A stretch of 64,000 nucleotides of DNA from Casuarius casuarius (Eukaryota; Chordata; Aves; Casuariiformes; Casuariidae), in assembly GCA_003342895.1 (NCBI GenBank), contig PTFA01000005.1, positions 5,437,327 through 5,501,326 on the forward strand. The letters are read 5' to 3'. How positions within the stretch are numbered: the stretch's first letter is position 1; every line of letters starts with the position of its first letter. The notes beneath the pieces were generated by a model, which saw nothing but the letters and a program-made list of their open reading frames with translations, did not search any database and was not told where the DNA came from. Positions 25,021-38,039 of the stretch are shown here, piece after piece. Position numbers and translations under genes: made by a program.

Positions 25021-27779
25021 GTGAATTTTCCTGGAGTTAGGCTCAGAATCTGGGAGTGTTTGGAGGAACATACATTTGGGCCAGCAGTGTATGGACTTCC
25101 CGCTATATCCACCTCTGCTTAGCAAGCCCATCGTAAAAAATTGGGATCTCCACGCAAATCTCTATCGCAGACCTGCTGTGAGACCACCGTCATGTTATTC
25201 TCTCTGCTTCTCCTCTGGCCACTGTCTTCCTGGTCTATTTGGACTGTCATTTCTCTTCCTGTGTGTTTGTAGAGTGCCACCTGCAGATATTCTCTGTTGT
25301 AAAGGACAGGGAATATGGGAACTCTGGATACCTCCCCTAATGCTATATATAGTTCCACATGGCCCAGGCTATTCATAAATACTCGTATTAGGATAATCCC
25401 CCAAGATACCAGCCAGGACCAGAGAGCTGCTGCAGTGGGTGCTATAGCTGTATAAATAAAGACTGCCCAGACCACTGCCCAATTAGCCTATAATCAATGC
25501 TCTAGATTTTTGAAACTGCCTTGTGAGATCCTGGGCTCTGGATCTGTCTTCAGAGAAGTCCTACACCATTTCAAAGCATAGAGCAGGAGGAATGGAGGGC
25601 CTCCCTCCCACAGTCCTGTACTCAGAAATCAGACTGTTTGATTAGAAATCACAATCCCCCTTCTGTGTTTCACTCTGTCACTTAGGTTATCCAGTAACAT
25701 GAAGCTGTCTAGAAAGAACATAATTGTTCCTCTGTGACATGTCAACAAGTCTAGTACATCGTGAGACTGGGAGAAAAGGATCCATCAGGCACTGTGCTCT
25801 AAACCAGGCTTCGTGGCTTGCTTCAAAGGGCTGTGGTTAGAAAATGACGTGAAAGGCCTTTCTTTGCTGGTGTGAACGTGATAATTTCAGCTCTCAGAGA
25901 AACATAAAATTGTTAAGAGAGGTGGGTGGAAAAATCTGTGCGGCCAGACAGAAGCTGCATTTGCTAAGTACAAAAGGGAAGAAATAACTTTAGATTTCAA
26001 ATACTCCCTGTGCTTCCATGCTTTGTCTTGGCTGTTTTGATTCTACACTCTCCAGCGCAGGGAGTGCTGCTTACTCTTTCTATTTGTAAGGTGCGAGTAC
26101 GCTGGCACTCCACCTTGCTGGGGGTATTCTGCCCCATAACAAGTGAACAATAATGAAAAACAGCAGTAGAGACTAAAATGAATCACGAGCGTGAAACTTC
26201 TTTAAAAAGAGGCTGCTCCTGTCCTGCCACTTAGCTGGAGAATGTGCTAATCCCAGGATGATAAATACTGAGAGTCGTGCACAACATTAGAGGATACATA
26301 GTATGGATCCCAGCCGCTTCACCCCCTAGGCTTCTGCAGGATGTCTCATACTGTGTTATGGGCATAGGTTTATCACCCTCCCTAGTACTATACATGAGAG
26401 ACACAAAAAATGCCATTTTATGCCACCTAGAGGAATGTTTATGGCCATTACAAGAATCTCATGTGCTGTTTGTATTTGACCAAGAAAGGAAGCTCCCTGC
26501 ATGACAGTTACTGATAAAAACCAAATGCTGTTACTACCTTATGACTATTTGGTAGCTTTTCCTAATGAATTGGCAATTGTGACACTAAAGATCATTCTGC
26601 CACATGGTACAATTGTTGGCCATCATAGCAAAAGAGTCACGGGTGGAAGGGGCCCAGAGCCTGAACTAGCCCTTGGAAATACAGCCTCTCCTAGTCTGGG
26701 TAAGACACTTAGCTAGGATGGCATGAGGAAGGATGGTGGTGGTTTTGCCCATGACATAGCCTGCATTATGGACACGGCACTTCTGGGGCCCCAGGATTGT
26801 AGCACATTCTGAATATCCCAAATCCTGAGATTCTTTTTATCCAGAAAAAAGAACTGAACCAACAAAAACTTTGTCTGTAGGTTCTTGCAGTCAGTGATGC
26901 ACTCCCATTACATGTGTACTGGTGAGCTAGATCCCTGGGCAGCAGCAGCAATACAAACTTTATCTGTTTGTCAAAAGTGCATTCCCTAACCCTTTCCTAA
27001 CCAGCCAACTGGACCTGATCACTGGTGAGCTGAGGCTTGACACTTGCTCCCTGGGATTGGCACATACAATATGAATGTCAGGCAGCAGTAAGAGTTCACC
27101 AGGGATGTGGTGGTATGTGAGCTGGATGGGGAGATAAAGACCATTTCCTCCAGCACTTGGGGAGAGCAGAATACACTGATTTCCTTGTGACCAGATTTGT
27201 GTGTTGCCATCCTAAGTGAAACACTAATGAATGAATGAGACAAAACAACAGTGGTGTTTTTGACAAAAGAAATTCATGTGTTGTTGCAAAATGCTTCAGT
27301 CAGGTGAGAGATGAAATTCCATGTAAGGCTGTGCCTGCACCACAGAGACCACGGTTTGACGTACAGTCAAACCTCTGTCTTGACCCCCACCCCCCGTCAG
27401 ACAGTAGCCCTTCCACTCCATCTGATCTTGAAAACGCCTGCCTTGCTAAGGGATTGATGATCAACAGCAATAGCCCAGAGCACATGAGCTATTACATATC
27501 TCATGGTTATCTTATGCTTTCCCTTGTTATAGGTTATGGAACAAGAAAATTAAACATTATAGTGAACATATCTTCTGTTTAGACTGGAAGTTTGTTAGGG
27601 CAGAGATGATCTTTCTTTGCTATACATAATGTCTATAACATTGGCATCCTTTAATCTCAGTCCTTTAGCTGCCTCAGTGCTACAAATGATAAATATTAGC
27701 TATATCATCTTGTCCCCTAGCATAAGACTACACCGAGGATGCTCAGGCTAGTAGCAGCTATGGAGAAGAGCCTCTGCTG

Positions 27780-28660
27780 AGCCGAGCTCACACCTCGTGA
27801 GTCCGCTTAGGCCTCCCCCATTTCAGGGGCTAGGCAGCGCAGAGGCAGGGCTCTGGCTCGCTGGTGGCTGGATGCAGCTGGGATGGGCAGAGCCGCTCCT
27901 GCTGCAGGGGCCGGCCCCTGCCCTTCAGCCAGGGCACTGGGCAACGCGCTGGGCTGCTTGCAGGCCACCACTCTGCCCTCCTTGCTGCAGGGGCAGGCAT
28001 GCGCAGAGCGGGGGCAGCTGCGAAAGGTAACGTCATTGCTGGTCAAGGCTTAAATCAACATGGGTTATGAGTAAGAACCCTTTGCTATAGCTATTTTTAT
28101 GCATGATGGTATCAAGCAGAGCTGTGGGCCTCTGCTGCTAGGAATTATTTTTTTCGGTAGTCACCCCTTTCCTTTCCAATCAGCCTGGCTAGAAAGCCTC
28201 CATTCACAGCTTGTCAGGCCTCCCCTCCAGGGCAGAACAGGAGCGTTCGCAAATGAATTGGTTGTGCTGAACGATTTCAATACGGGCAGACTCAGACCAT
28301 CCGTAAGGAACATCTTTGGATGTCGCCTCGCTCTTGTGCCCCCACGAGTCATCTCAGACGCCAGGCCCTTCAGCCACAGCCCCCGGCCCGGCTTCTGGAG
28401 CGATACAGCCTGCGGGATTTCGCAGGCTCCGCGGGGTTTTGCAAAGCAAGAAGGACGGCCTTTCTTAGATGCACTGCAGGTGAACGTCTGCCTTCCTCCA
28501 CGCCTCTCTCCATGCCGGTGAGCACGCGTCCCTGCTGGCGACGTCATCCAAACATCCCTGTCCCCCATGTTAGCAGCGGGCTGTGCAGTTGTGTCCACCC
28601 TTTCAGCGGGAAGGTGCTGTCCCCTCTGCCCCAGTACGGCCGTAAGAGCTCTCCCACTCT
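27780..28660. other. GC-rich, CpG-containing patch in intron 3
   Basis: This stretch stands out from its AT-rich surroundings and has repeated CpGs, especially at 28300-28560 (CCCCGGCCCGGC, CTCCGCGGGG, CACGCGTCCC). A CRE-like CGACGTCA lies at 28539-28546. Long overlapping frames on both strands are a by-product of the GC content and resemble no known protein. It could be an internal promoter, an antisense RNA start or old GC-rich repeat; I cannot tell which. Confidence 0.4.
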
Positions 28661-31600
28661 TTAAACCACCGGTGAAGGCGATTTTGGCTAACTGCTTTTC
28701 TGGGCATGGGAATGTCCGAGGTCACTCATGTGGTCAGCCATTGCGTCATATCTGGAGGGGCAAGAACATCTTAATTTATAGGAATCCCCCGACCAGCCCT
28801 TCAGGGAGAGAAAGGAAGGAAAAAGTACTGTTCAGCACTCCTCACCTTAAAGAGGCGCCACCAGCTTGAAGCCAAGGGAAATCCAAAAAACAGAAATTAA
28901 AATGTTCTCGGCACTAAGCCTACATCTGAGACCCCTGGCTCTGTGGCAGTACAAGTCATTTTTCTTGTTATTTAGAAAACCTTTCTTTCGTGTCTGATTG
29001 AAAGACACGTATTCTCTCCCTTCCCCCAACAACAGGCAGAAATGACTCATGAACTAACTGTGCTGTCAGATGTACAAAGTAAACAAACCAAAAAACCAGA
29101 TTCTTTTCCCTTTCTGTTTTTTGCAGAGACAGAAATGTCAAGTATTACTTTTAAACACTAGTAGATAAAAAGAGAAACACGAAGGTATGGATTTTTAGAT
29201 GTCCTCTGAAACCAAGCAGTTCTCAAATAAATGTAAAGTCTCCTCCCTTTGAAGTATTTCTAGTGGCTGCCATTGATGGTAATTTGTGGCTACTAATTTC
29301 TTTGGGAGGAACGCTATTTATTTAATTATCATCAATTTTTTTTTATTATATGGTTGTAGAAAAGAACATATCATGAGTGAAGCAACATTATTTTCAGTTT
29401 CTCTCTGCCCTCCCAGCTTTTATTGTTTTCAAGGTACATCAAACAAACAAATAAAATGAGGTCTGATCCTAAAGTGGAGAGTGTGCCATTAGCTATTTAA
29501 ATTATATCACAATCATATGAAATTATTAGAGAATAAACCAAATTCTTTCCCAACTCAATGATGACAAAAGTCTTTTGGAAGGAGCAGTTTTGCAGTAAAC
29601 TCCTTCTGTGCATGGATTAAACGCCTCAGCAGCACACGGCTCTTGAGAACACATTATTGCTCTGTGCATACACGCACAGAATATAAATTATTACTTAATT
29701 ATATACCATTACAGCAGCTTGCAGCATCACCGATAGGTTGCAGAATAGCAAAGGAAATTTGCCCTTATAAAAAAGCAGAGATGGAAAGAGAAGTCTGACT
29801 GGGTGATGGAGATTCTGTGCTGTGTCCTGATGAGACCATAAACCCACCTAGGCTGGAATTTAATACATTTCTTTTTAATACTAAGAACCAGAGTAAACTG
29901 CAGGGTCTACAGCCATGCCATGCTCCTGTATTATAGCTACTGCCAGAATGCTGTTTGCATATGGTCTCCTATCCCAAAATATACCCATGGCATCCATACC
30001 ATCCCAGAGCTGGACACCCTGCTCTGTATTACTTCAGCAATGATGCTTATCTATTGAATTACAGCTGCACAAGCTGCAGTATGTTATAGCATCAGAGGAC
30101 TAAGTATCCCCTGACACAACTGCAAATACTTAATGAGCAAGATCCTTAGGCTCCTATAAATCAGCATAATATGTGCAACAATATTACTGCAGTTATATGA
30201 TGATCTTCAGTTCACAATACTGGCACAACTGACAGCCACAAGGAACACTGCACATTACAGTACCCTCCACATTTGCACATGGCGGTATTTCTGTTACCAT
30301 ATTCCATGGTGCGTGGGACAGCCTGAGGAGTGGACACCTCTGCTATGTACCACTGCAGCCAGTGAGCACCTGCTGCGAGTGAGCACTCTCTGAAGTTATG
30401 AGCTAGCACACAAGGGAAAGGCAACATTACTTATAAGCCAAAGGTAAGCTGTATTTTGAAAAAATGGGCTACAGAGAAAAACAGGAGTTGATTTGAAGCC
30501 TGAGAGTTAAATAATCCTCTGATTACTTTAGCAGTGGCACTTCCTATGACCCACCCAAAATAACCTAACAATATTAAAGGGACTTGACTACAGCCATTAA
30601 AGAAACACAGTGACTCATGAACTTGCAGCCACAACAGAGGAGGCAGCAAAAATTGTGCCAGTTGTAGTAGTGTGATGTTATTCACTATTGTACTGGGAAC
30701 AGAGGGGAGACAAAAAAAGAGGCTCTCTTAATGTCGAAACGAAGAAACACTCTAATGGAAGATTAGTGACATCATCCCACCACCCCGTTCACAGGCACTG
30801 CATTTGGTGACAGGCAGAGGCTGCTGGCACGTTTATTTCATGATCTGTAGTATGGACCTCCCAGGATTGCCCTGTCAGAGCACCCTGATGCTCTGAGACT
30901 AACAGATCAAATGAAAAGGGGCACTGGAGGTCACGGCCAGCTCAAGTGACTCCATCATATCTCAGATTTGCCAGATGAAAAGACAGGTAAGTTTGGTGTC
31001 AAACTGTAGCTGAGGATGAGGCCCTCCACTCCAGCCATCTACCGGAGCTGGAGAGAAATTTGTGCGACCAGGGTTGGGTTTGCTTTGCCACGGAGACATC
31101 TCCCACAGCCCAGCAAATCCCAGCACCAGTTTGCATTTGGTCTTTTAGTAACCAGAACAGTTCTGCCTCTCTCCGAGCAGGGTCTTTTCTTCCAGACAGA
31201 ACATGAAATGTCTCTCAGAAAGTTTTGTTTCTGGAGGCTTTCTTTTGTAGGAAGTTTCAAATTGCCGAAAAGCCTTTGGACTTATGTTCTTCAAGACTGA
31301 AGTGAGACTGAAAGAGAAACATAGCATAAACAACCTCAGTGCAACCTTCTTCCACACTGCCAAGGTGTATGCCACTAAAAATACTCTTAGAGGGGCTACT
31401 TTCAGGGATGAAAGTGTAGAGTTACCCACATGCCTTTTTAATCCTCCTTTTCTTTGCTGAAGGCACTACAAAGAAGACAACTGGAGCTCTGGATGATGGT
31501 GATGGCTACCTGATTTGGACACTTTCCCATTAAGAGGCAGAGAGAAGCATGTAAATTCATTTTTTCAAGTGACCAAAGGACTCTGGTTGAAATGACTTTC

Positions 31601-33648
31601 AGTTGGTTAGACTGAATGCAAACCGAGGATCCTTGCAGCAAAAGGCTCTGAGGTCCATTACTGTTTCCCTGAGCTACCCTGACAGAAACAGAAAAATCCC
31701 TTTGGTATATCCTAAGCAATACCACTATTGGGGATCACACGATATGGAGCATGCTGAAATCCTCTTTCTTGTTGCCAAGGAAATACAATATCTGCAGCAT
31801 CTCCACCTCACACAAGTACCTAGGTGTGACTAGTTTCTGTAACCCCTGGAAGAGCCAGATCAGGCCCAAGTTGGGTGGAAATGAGGAGTGCCCCACTCAT
31901 CTAGTTTCTGTCTGGTCTAGCAGCTTGTTCTGTGAAGTGTCCAGCAGCCCATGGAACTGCTGTGTCTGGGCAGATTAGTCCATGCAAGTACAACAGCGAT
32001 TTGTGCAAGGGGAACATTGTTTATCTAAGCTGACGATCCGAAGATCCACGAAGGTGAATCTAAGCCCTGCTTCAATCTCTGCATTTAAAAAGATCTGCTA
32101 CACATACAAATTTGCTCACTTCTCTCTCCATACAGAATTCTTCCTGTCTAGCACATCATGCCAGTATTATTCTTCCTTCTGTTGCCCATACAGTCTTCTT
32201 TCCTTGTTGATGCCAGGCATGCAGAAGGACTCAGTAAATATATATATATGTATATATTTTTAAATACCAACCCAATAATAAATACCAGTTTTATTTCCAC
32301 AGTCATCTTCTGTCCTTGAAATGATTTGCCATTTGAATTCAGAAGCCAGCAACAGATCAAAGACCTGGTGACATTATCAAGTGATAAGGACCAGCCACAG
32401 AATTTTAAAATACCACATAGCTTGTTTTTCAGGACTGTGGGTGGGAAAGTCTTTTGTATTCCTATTGGATCCATCTCCCCTACTTTGTTTCTATTTTAAT
32501 TCACTTCCTGTCAGCCAACCCATGAGACCTACTGACATCCCCGAGAAGCAAACTAGCCTGCATGCCCTTCATAGACCAGACTAGATTTTCTATTCTCATA
32601 ACTCTAGAAGGCATCTATACCTCTATCAGTACCTTCTATTCTGGAGAGTGAGAAATTACAAGTCAGTATAGCTGCCTTTTAAAATGAACAAGCAAGGGAA
32701 TGTGACTAGTTCCTTTTGCTGATAAGTCAGAATGAGCTGACTCCTTAGTGTACTCTAGGCCAAGTTCAGGGAAGCAGATCAATTTGAGTTAAGACTGAAA
32801 AACAATGAGTTGTTTTGCACATACACTACTTGCCCTGTCTTCTGCTCCAGACTGTCAGATCTCTGCACCTCATAAGAAGTCGTTCCTCTCTTTCTCCTAA
32901 ATGCCAATGCTCTTCTGTGATCTGGTACAAGGTTCCCAGAATTGTTTATGGAGGTATTTTCCCTCCAGGGTGTGAGTGCATATCAAGGAGCATCAGAAAC
33001 GAGCCACAGAGCAAAAAAATCCAACACATTTGAAGTTTGACTTTGAAGTCAGCTGATAATGTTTCCACAGAGATCAAATACTATGGAGTTGACAATGAAT
33101 TCTCTAGTTGTACTATACCTTCCAGGAAAAAAAAAAATCTCTAAATGGCTATCCCCAGCAATACAGCTCTGCTATTGTTAGGAAAACCCTGTTTTTATCC
33201 TCTCCTATCCCCTGTTCTCCTAAGTTAACTCTTAGGTTCTGCTTTTTAGGATGAGCCTGTTCGTATTGACCTAAAGAATCAGCTCAATTCTTGAGGAATT
33301 GCAAAAAAAAAAAGCATCCAGTGAAAACAGTATGCCTCTGTGAGAAGGAGAATATAGCTCTGTTTATGAACTTGTGCTGTAGGAGATGCAAAGATATGTG
33401 CTTTGATTCCCCTTGAGGAGTATTACAACATGAAATTATAAAAGTACCTTTGATTTCAGTGGAAGGTACACAGTGACATACAGAACCCAGTACAGTAAAA
33501 GTAGCAATCCTTCATGTTTTCAGAGTCTCCTATTTCATTTTCAGAATGGGTGCCAGCATTAATAAATAAATGCAAAATGTGTTCTCAGTGCATCAGTAAG
33601 CATAGAGAAGTATTAGAAGTACGGGCCTAACACGCTGAGCTGTGTGGC

Positions 33649-33689
33649 AGAGCCAGGGTAGCATGCAGGTAGCACACTACCCTGGCTCT
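33649..33689. repeat. Perfect 13-bp inverted repeat (hairpin)
   Basis: AGAGCCAGGGTAG and CTACCCTGGCTCT flank a 15-nt loop. Two more pairs form beyond one mismatch. The stem is too short for a usual microRNA precursor. Confidence 0.9.
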
Positions 33690-34112
33690 CCCTTTCAAGC
33701 ATAATGTATCGTGAACCTCGTACCATCTTGTTACGCAGTCAGCCAAGCAACTGTTTTCTAGCTTGGAAATGCTAAACAGGCCACCTCAACATAATTTTAC
33801 AACCCCAGAAAGATGGTGAGGGAGGTGTATGTCTATGTGGACGATTTCCAAAAGTTTGTTTTTAGAGTGAAAGAAGAAATTAGATGACAATATTCAAAAG
33901 CAAAGTGGTACTAATAGCAAGAAGGAGCTCAATGATAGTCAGTCAGGATTAAGAAGCATCTCCAATCCTAGCCACGTATGTGTTCTTACCAGTGTCCAGG
34001 CTTAGGTATGTATAAGGAAAGAAGCACCACTCTTTAGGCCCAAGGAACAGAGTTTGCAGTGGGACCAGAGACCACAACTTGCAACACTGTCTGCAAGGAA
34101 CACCCCAAGCTG

Positions 34113-34132
34113 AGTAGAAGTAGAAGTAGAAG
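34113..34132 (+). repeat. (GTAGAA)3 short tandem repeat
   Basis: Three consecutive GTAGAA units ending in GAC. Confidence 0.8.
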
Positions 34133-37100
34133 ACAGTGGTTTGGAAAGAGGGACTGAGAAATCCTGAAACTGAGAAGGATATGGTATTTCTGAAAACAGG
34201 TTAACTCCCCACTGTAATGAAGAGCAAATATTATCTTACTATGCATGCACTCTGCCTTGGTACTACCCGAGGAGCACTGAGGCACAAAAACTGCCTGGCT
34301 GCTCCAGGCTCTGCATCTCATCGCAGGTCCGTGAAGACCCTCATTGGCTCCTTTTCTGCCTTCTCCAACACCCTTGTAATGTGTTTGAGAGTTTTAAACA
34401 ATCAAGGGCCTTAGAGAGCTTTAAACATTTGAAATCTTTTAATGCTATACATTAATTCAAGTTGTTTATTCCAATTCAAGGCCTTAAATCACTTTAAAGC
34501 ATGATGCAAAATTTAACCAAAAGCAGAAACAGGAATAAAAGCGTATACGCGTGGTGTGGGAGGCATGGCAGAGCAGGGGCTGACCTCGTCACACCAAAGC
34601 TTGTTTCAAAGACTTCCATAATCAATTTGTGGTACCTCTTGATACAAACTGGCCTTTATCTCCATCTGGAGGTCAATACATATATGTAAGTTATTATGCT
34701 AGTCTTAAAGGAGTTCTGCTGACTTCTTAAGTTCCCGTACTTGCACACGCTGTGCAGCCATCATTAATTTAGTGTCTCCCACAGATTAAAAGATGATTGG
34801 CATATCATTTTTCCAGTGATCCAACTTTTTTTGAATTATAAATAATTTTCAAACTGGAAAAAGATATTATTTCTTAGTGATAATTATATTTATGCCAAGA
34901 TTCACTGCTCGGATTACAGCTACTCACTGTATACCTCTAGTCTACTAAAGATGACTTGATGTAGCTTAGGCTTAGGTTCTGCATGGATATATGAGTGCAC
35001 ACGCATGTGCATTTGCCTTTGTCATTGCATATGGAAAAAAAAGCAGATTTTATGTAAACTTTCTAAAGCTATTAGCTCTGGGGAAGAAGCACTAGAAACT
35101 GAATTTTCAAAGAGTAATGCTGTGCAAAAGGAAAAAAATAACTATGATCACAAAATGTATCTTCCATCTGAACTGCTGTGACTGATTGCTTCACCTCGAG
35201 TGAGCACCCTGAGGAATGAGTAGAGGTGTTGACCATCAGCGAGAAACACAAATCCTAGGTGCCCTGTTAGACCCAGGGTAGCTCAAGATGATCTCCAAAA
35301 ATTGTCATGTTGTTTCTCTTGTTGTTTATTTTTCTCTTTGCCTGCTCTTGGCAGCTGCTATGAAGATACTTCGAAACCACCTAGGAGACGTCAGTCAGAG
35401 CTTTGCCTACACTTGCTGTTCTAAATTGTTACATTTGTGTTTCTTAAATTATTCAGCAGTGGAATGATTATTTTGAGATGGCAGGACCACAGTTGTGCAG
35501 AATAAACACTCTTATTTTCTACCCTTATGTGCTATTTTCAAAGTACAGTGAGTTAAATTTGGGTCGCAAATGACTCAACAGCTGGTAATGATCCATGGCT
35601 GCAAATACACAGATGCTTCAGTTGTCATCTGCTAGCATATGCAAAGCACAGGCAAAGGAATCACAACTCACACATTTGGGGATTTTAAATATGAGTCTCT
35701 CCATGGAGGTGGAGAGGAAAAGAGGATGAGGATGTACAACCAGCAGAACTGCCCCATGCATGACAATTTGGTGTGCAATGCACCTGTACTGATGACTGTG
35801 CAGCGTTTTGGAAACTGCTGGGCTCTAGCACACGTTGACCCAAACAGCCCAGGTTCGCTGCCCGTGTGCGCCCTCGGCCCCTCCGGCGCCTTGCGACAGA
35901 CCAAGGGGAGCGTGCACATGGTTTAGGCAAGGCAAAGCGACCAGAGATAAAAGCTCAGGCCAGACTCTGACCAGAGGGATAAGAAAGTGGTTTGTTGACA
36001 GGATTTATCCCTGGCCGGAGGGAAGGAAGAGTACTTGGAAAAAAATATTCCTGACAAGGCAGTAGAATGAGAATGGTTTATGAAAGGCTGTTTATCTCTG
36101 GATTAGAATACAAAAGCAGAGTGAGGAGAATGCACTCATACATTCATAAGTGACTTGTTTTTTATTTCTTTAATAAACATCCTTTCTTGCATATCTGAAA
36201 TAAAGCATTAAATTGTGCCAGCGACCTGCATAACTTTCCTTTTTCTTTCCTCTCGTACATCTTTCCTTCCTGCTTATCGCTGCCATAGCAGCCAGCACTG
36301 GAAAAAATAGGTGTTGACCTCTGCTGTGGGAAAATGTTCAAAGCTTCTGTAACTCTGACCTAAGTCCTGTGAATTTGGACAGGCTTCAAAGAGCAAACTC
36401 TTAACAGCAGTCTTAGGTGGGTCAGAAGAAAACTAAATCAGCAGCAGAGATGGAGCTTCCAAACGGTGCTTGAATCGCCCAAATTGGCAAAACATTACTG
36501 AAGGGGAAAGGGAGGAGGAAAGGATGAAAGAACTTCCAAATGTTCTTGGAAGCAAGTGTTAGAACAGAAACATCAGAAAGGAATATGTCCACTGCATTGC
36601 TGTGTATAGCAGGACAGCAGGGCTTTAAGGCCCTTCAGTGCCAGTACAAAAGGAGATTTGATGCTCCCAAACAATGCCCCAGATCCAATATTTCATGCAA
36701 AAGTGTCACTAGGAAAAGACAGGAAATGAGATGCTACACAAGACTACAGATCATTTTATTACAGATCTGCTAAATCACATGAATAAGGGCAGTTAGCAGC
36801 TGGAATAATTTCCAAATAGACTAATTACAGACTGAATTATTAATGGTAAAATTTATAATTGGCTCAAAGCAAGGTTATGGCAAGAAACATACTTGACTTT
36901 GCAAAGAATAATGAATAGTTGCAAGGCTAGTAAAATGGTATGCTTCTCTAAGGAAAGCATCAGCAAATGGGGAAAAAACCCAGAGTGATCCTAAAGTGTA
37001 TGTCACAAGACAGGGCTGGCAGAGACCAGATAAAAAAGTAAAGAGAACAGATAAAATGGGAAACAAATGCAGAAATGATATATTGCCTTTATTTACAGTA

Positions 37101-38039
37101 AATGTGAAACAAAATAAAACAATGCAGAAGTCTGTCCCTGAAGGGCTGCCTTGTTATGCATGCAGTAAAAAACCTGACTGTTTCACTGAAATGTGCTCTC
37201 TTTACAAATTACACAGACTTGCAAAAGGAAAATACATGAATGTGCAGCTGAAGGACAGAGCTCTGATAAGGATGATAAAACAGCACTCTTTATGAGTCTC
37301 TTAATACATTTACAAAGGAAAGTGAGGCAGCTTTTGCCAGGGATGCAATTTGGCCAGGGACGATTTTGTGCTGAAGCAAGTACTGGAACAAGATGCTAGA
37401 AGCGCCACTGTATATGTCCCGCCGGGACAAGGGACAGCAGTTCGGCTGGGAGATGCACCGAGCAGGGCAGAGGAGGACTAACTGCTGCTGAAACACTGGG
37501 GCTTGCTGCCATGGGGCTGCCCCTGCTGCCACGCTTGCACCACGGCAGACATTGAGGAGGAGGGAAAGGGCTCTAGGGTGTTTGGTACAAAGTCAGCCCT
37601 GCCTTCAAAACCAGAACTAAGGAAACCCAAATGATATCTCAAAGCAGCTGAATGAAATGAAATCAGAGCGGAACTGAGAAAAGTTCAGGCTATAAGAGGT
37701 TATATTTAAAGGGTGTTTTTTGAAGAAAATACAATAACAAGAGGTGTGGTGAAGCTGTGTTTGCATGTCTGTGGAAGGACTGTCCACTACCAGAATCTGA
37801 AATACTGAAGCAAGAAAACCCTATGCTTGCACATGCTAGAGAGCAGTTGGAAAGGCTGTTAACTATATGGATATATAGCTTGTCTGCTTATCACAATACA
37901 GAAATTATTCTTAAATAGCTTGATGAGCTACTGAAAGGAGGGTTGCAATGAAGATACAGGAATTTGCTTTGGTAGAGTTGCCAATGTGCCATTTCATAGC
38001 ATCCCAACACCTCAGTGCCGTAAGTAAAAGTGAAACTTG

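Noticed and set aside
28099..28664. Overlapping 114-145-codon frames on both strands near 28.3 kb
   Set aside because: Frames open on both strands are expected in GC-rich DNA poor in stop codons; no protein resemblance.
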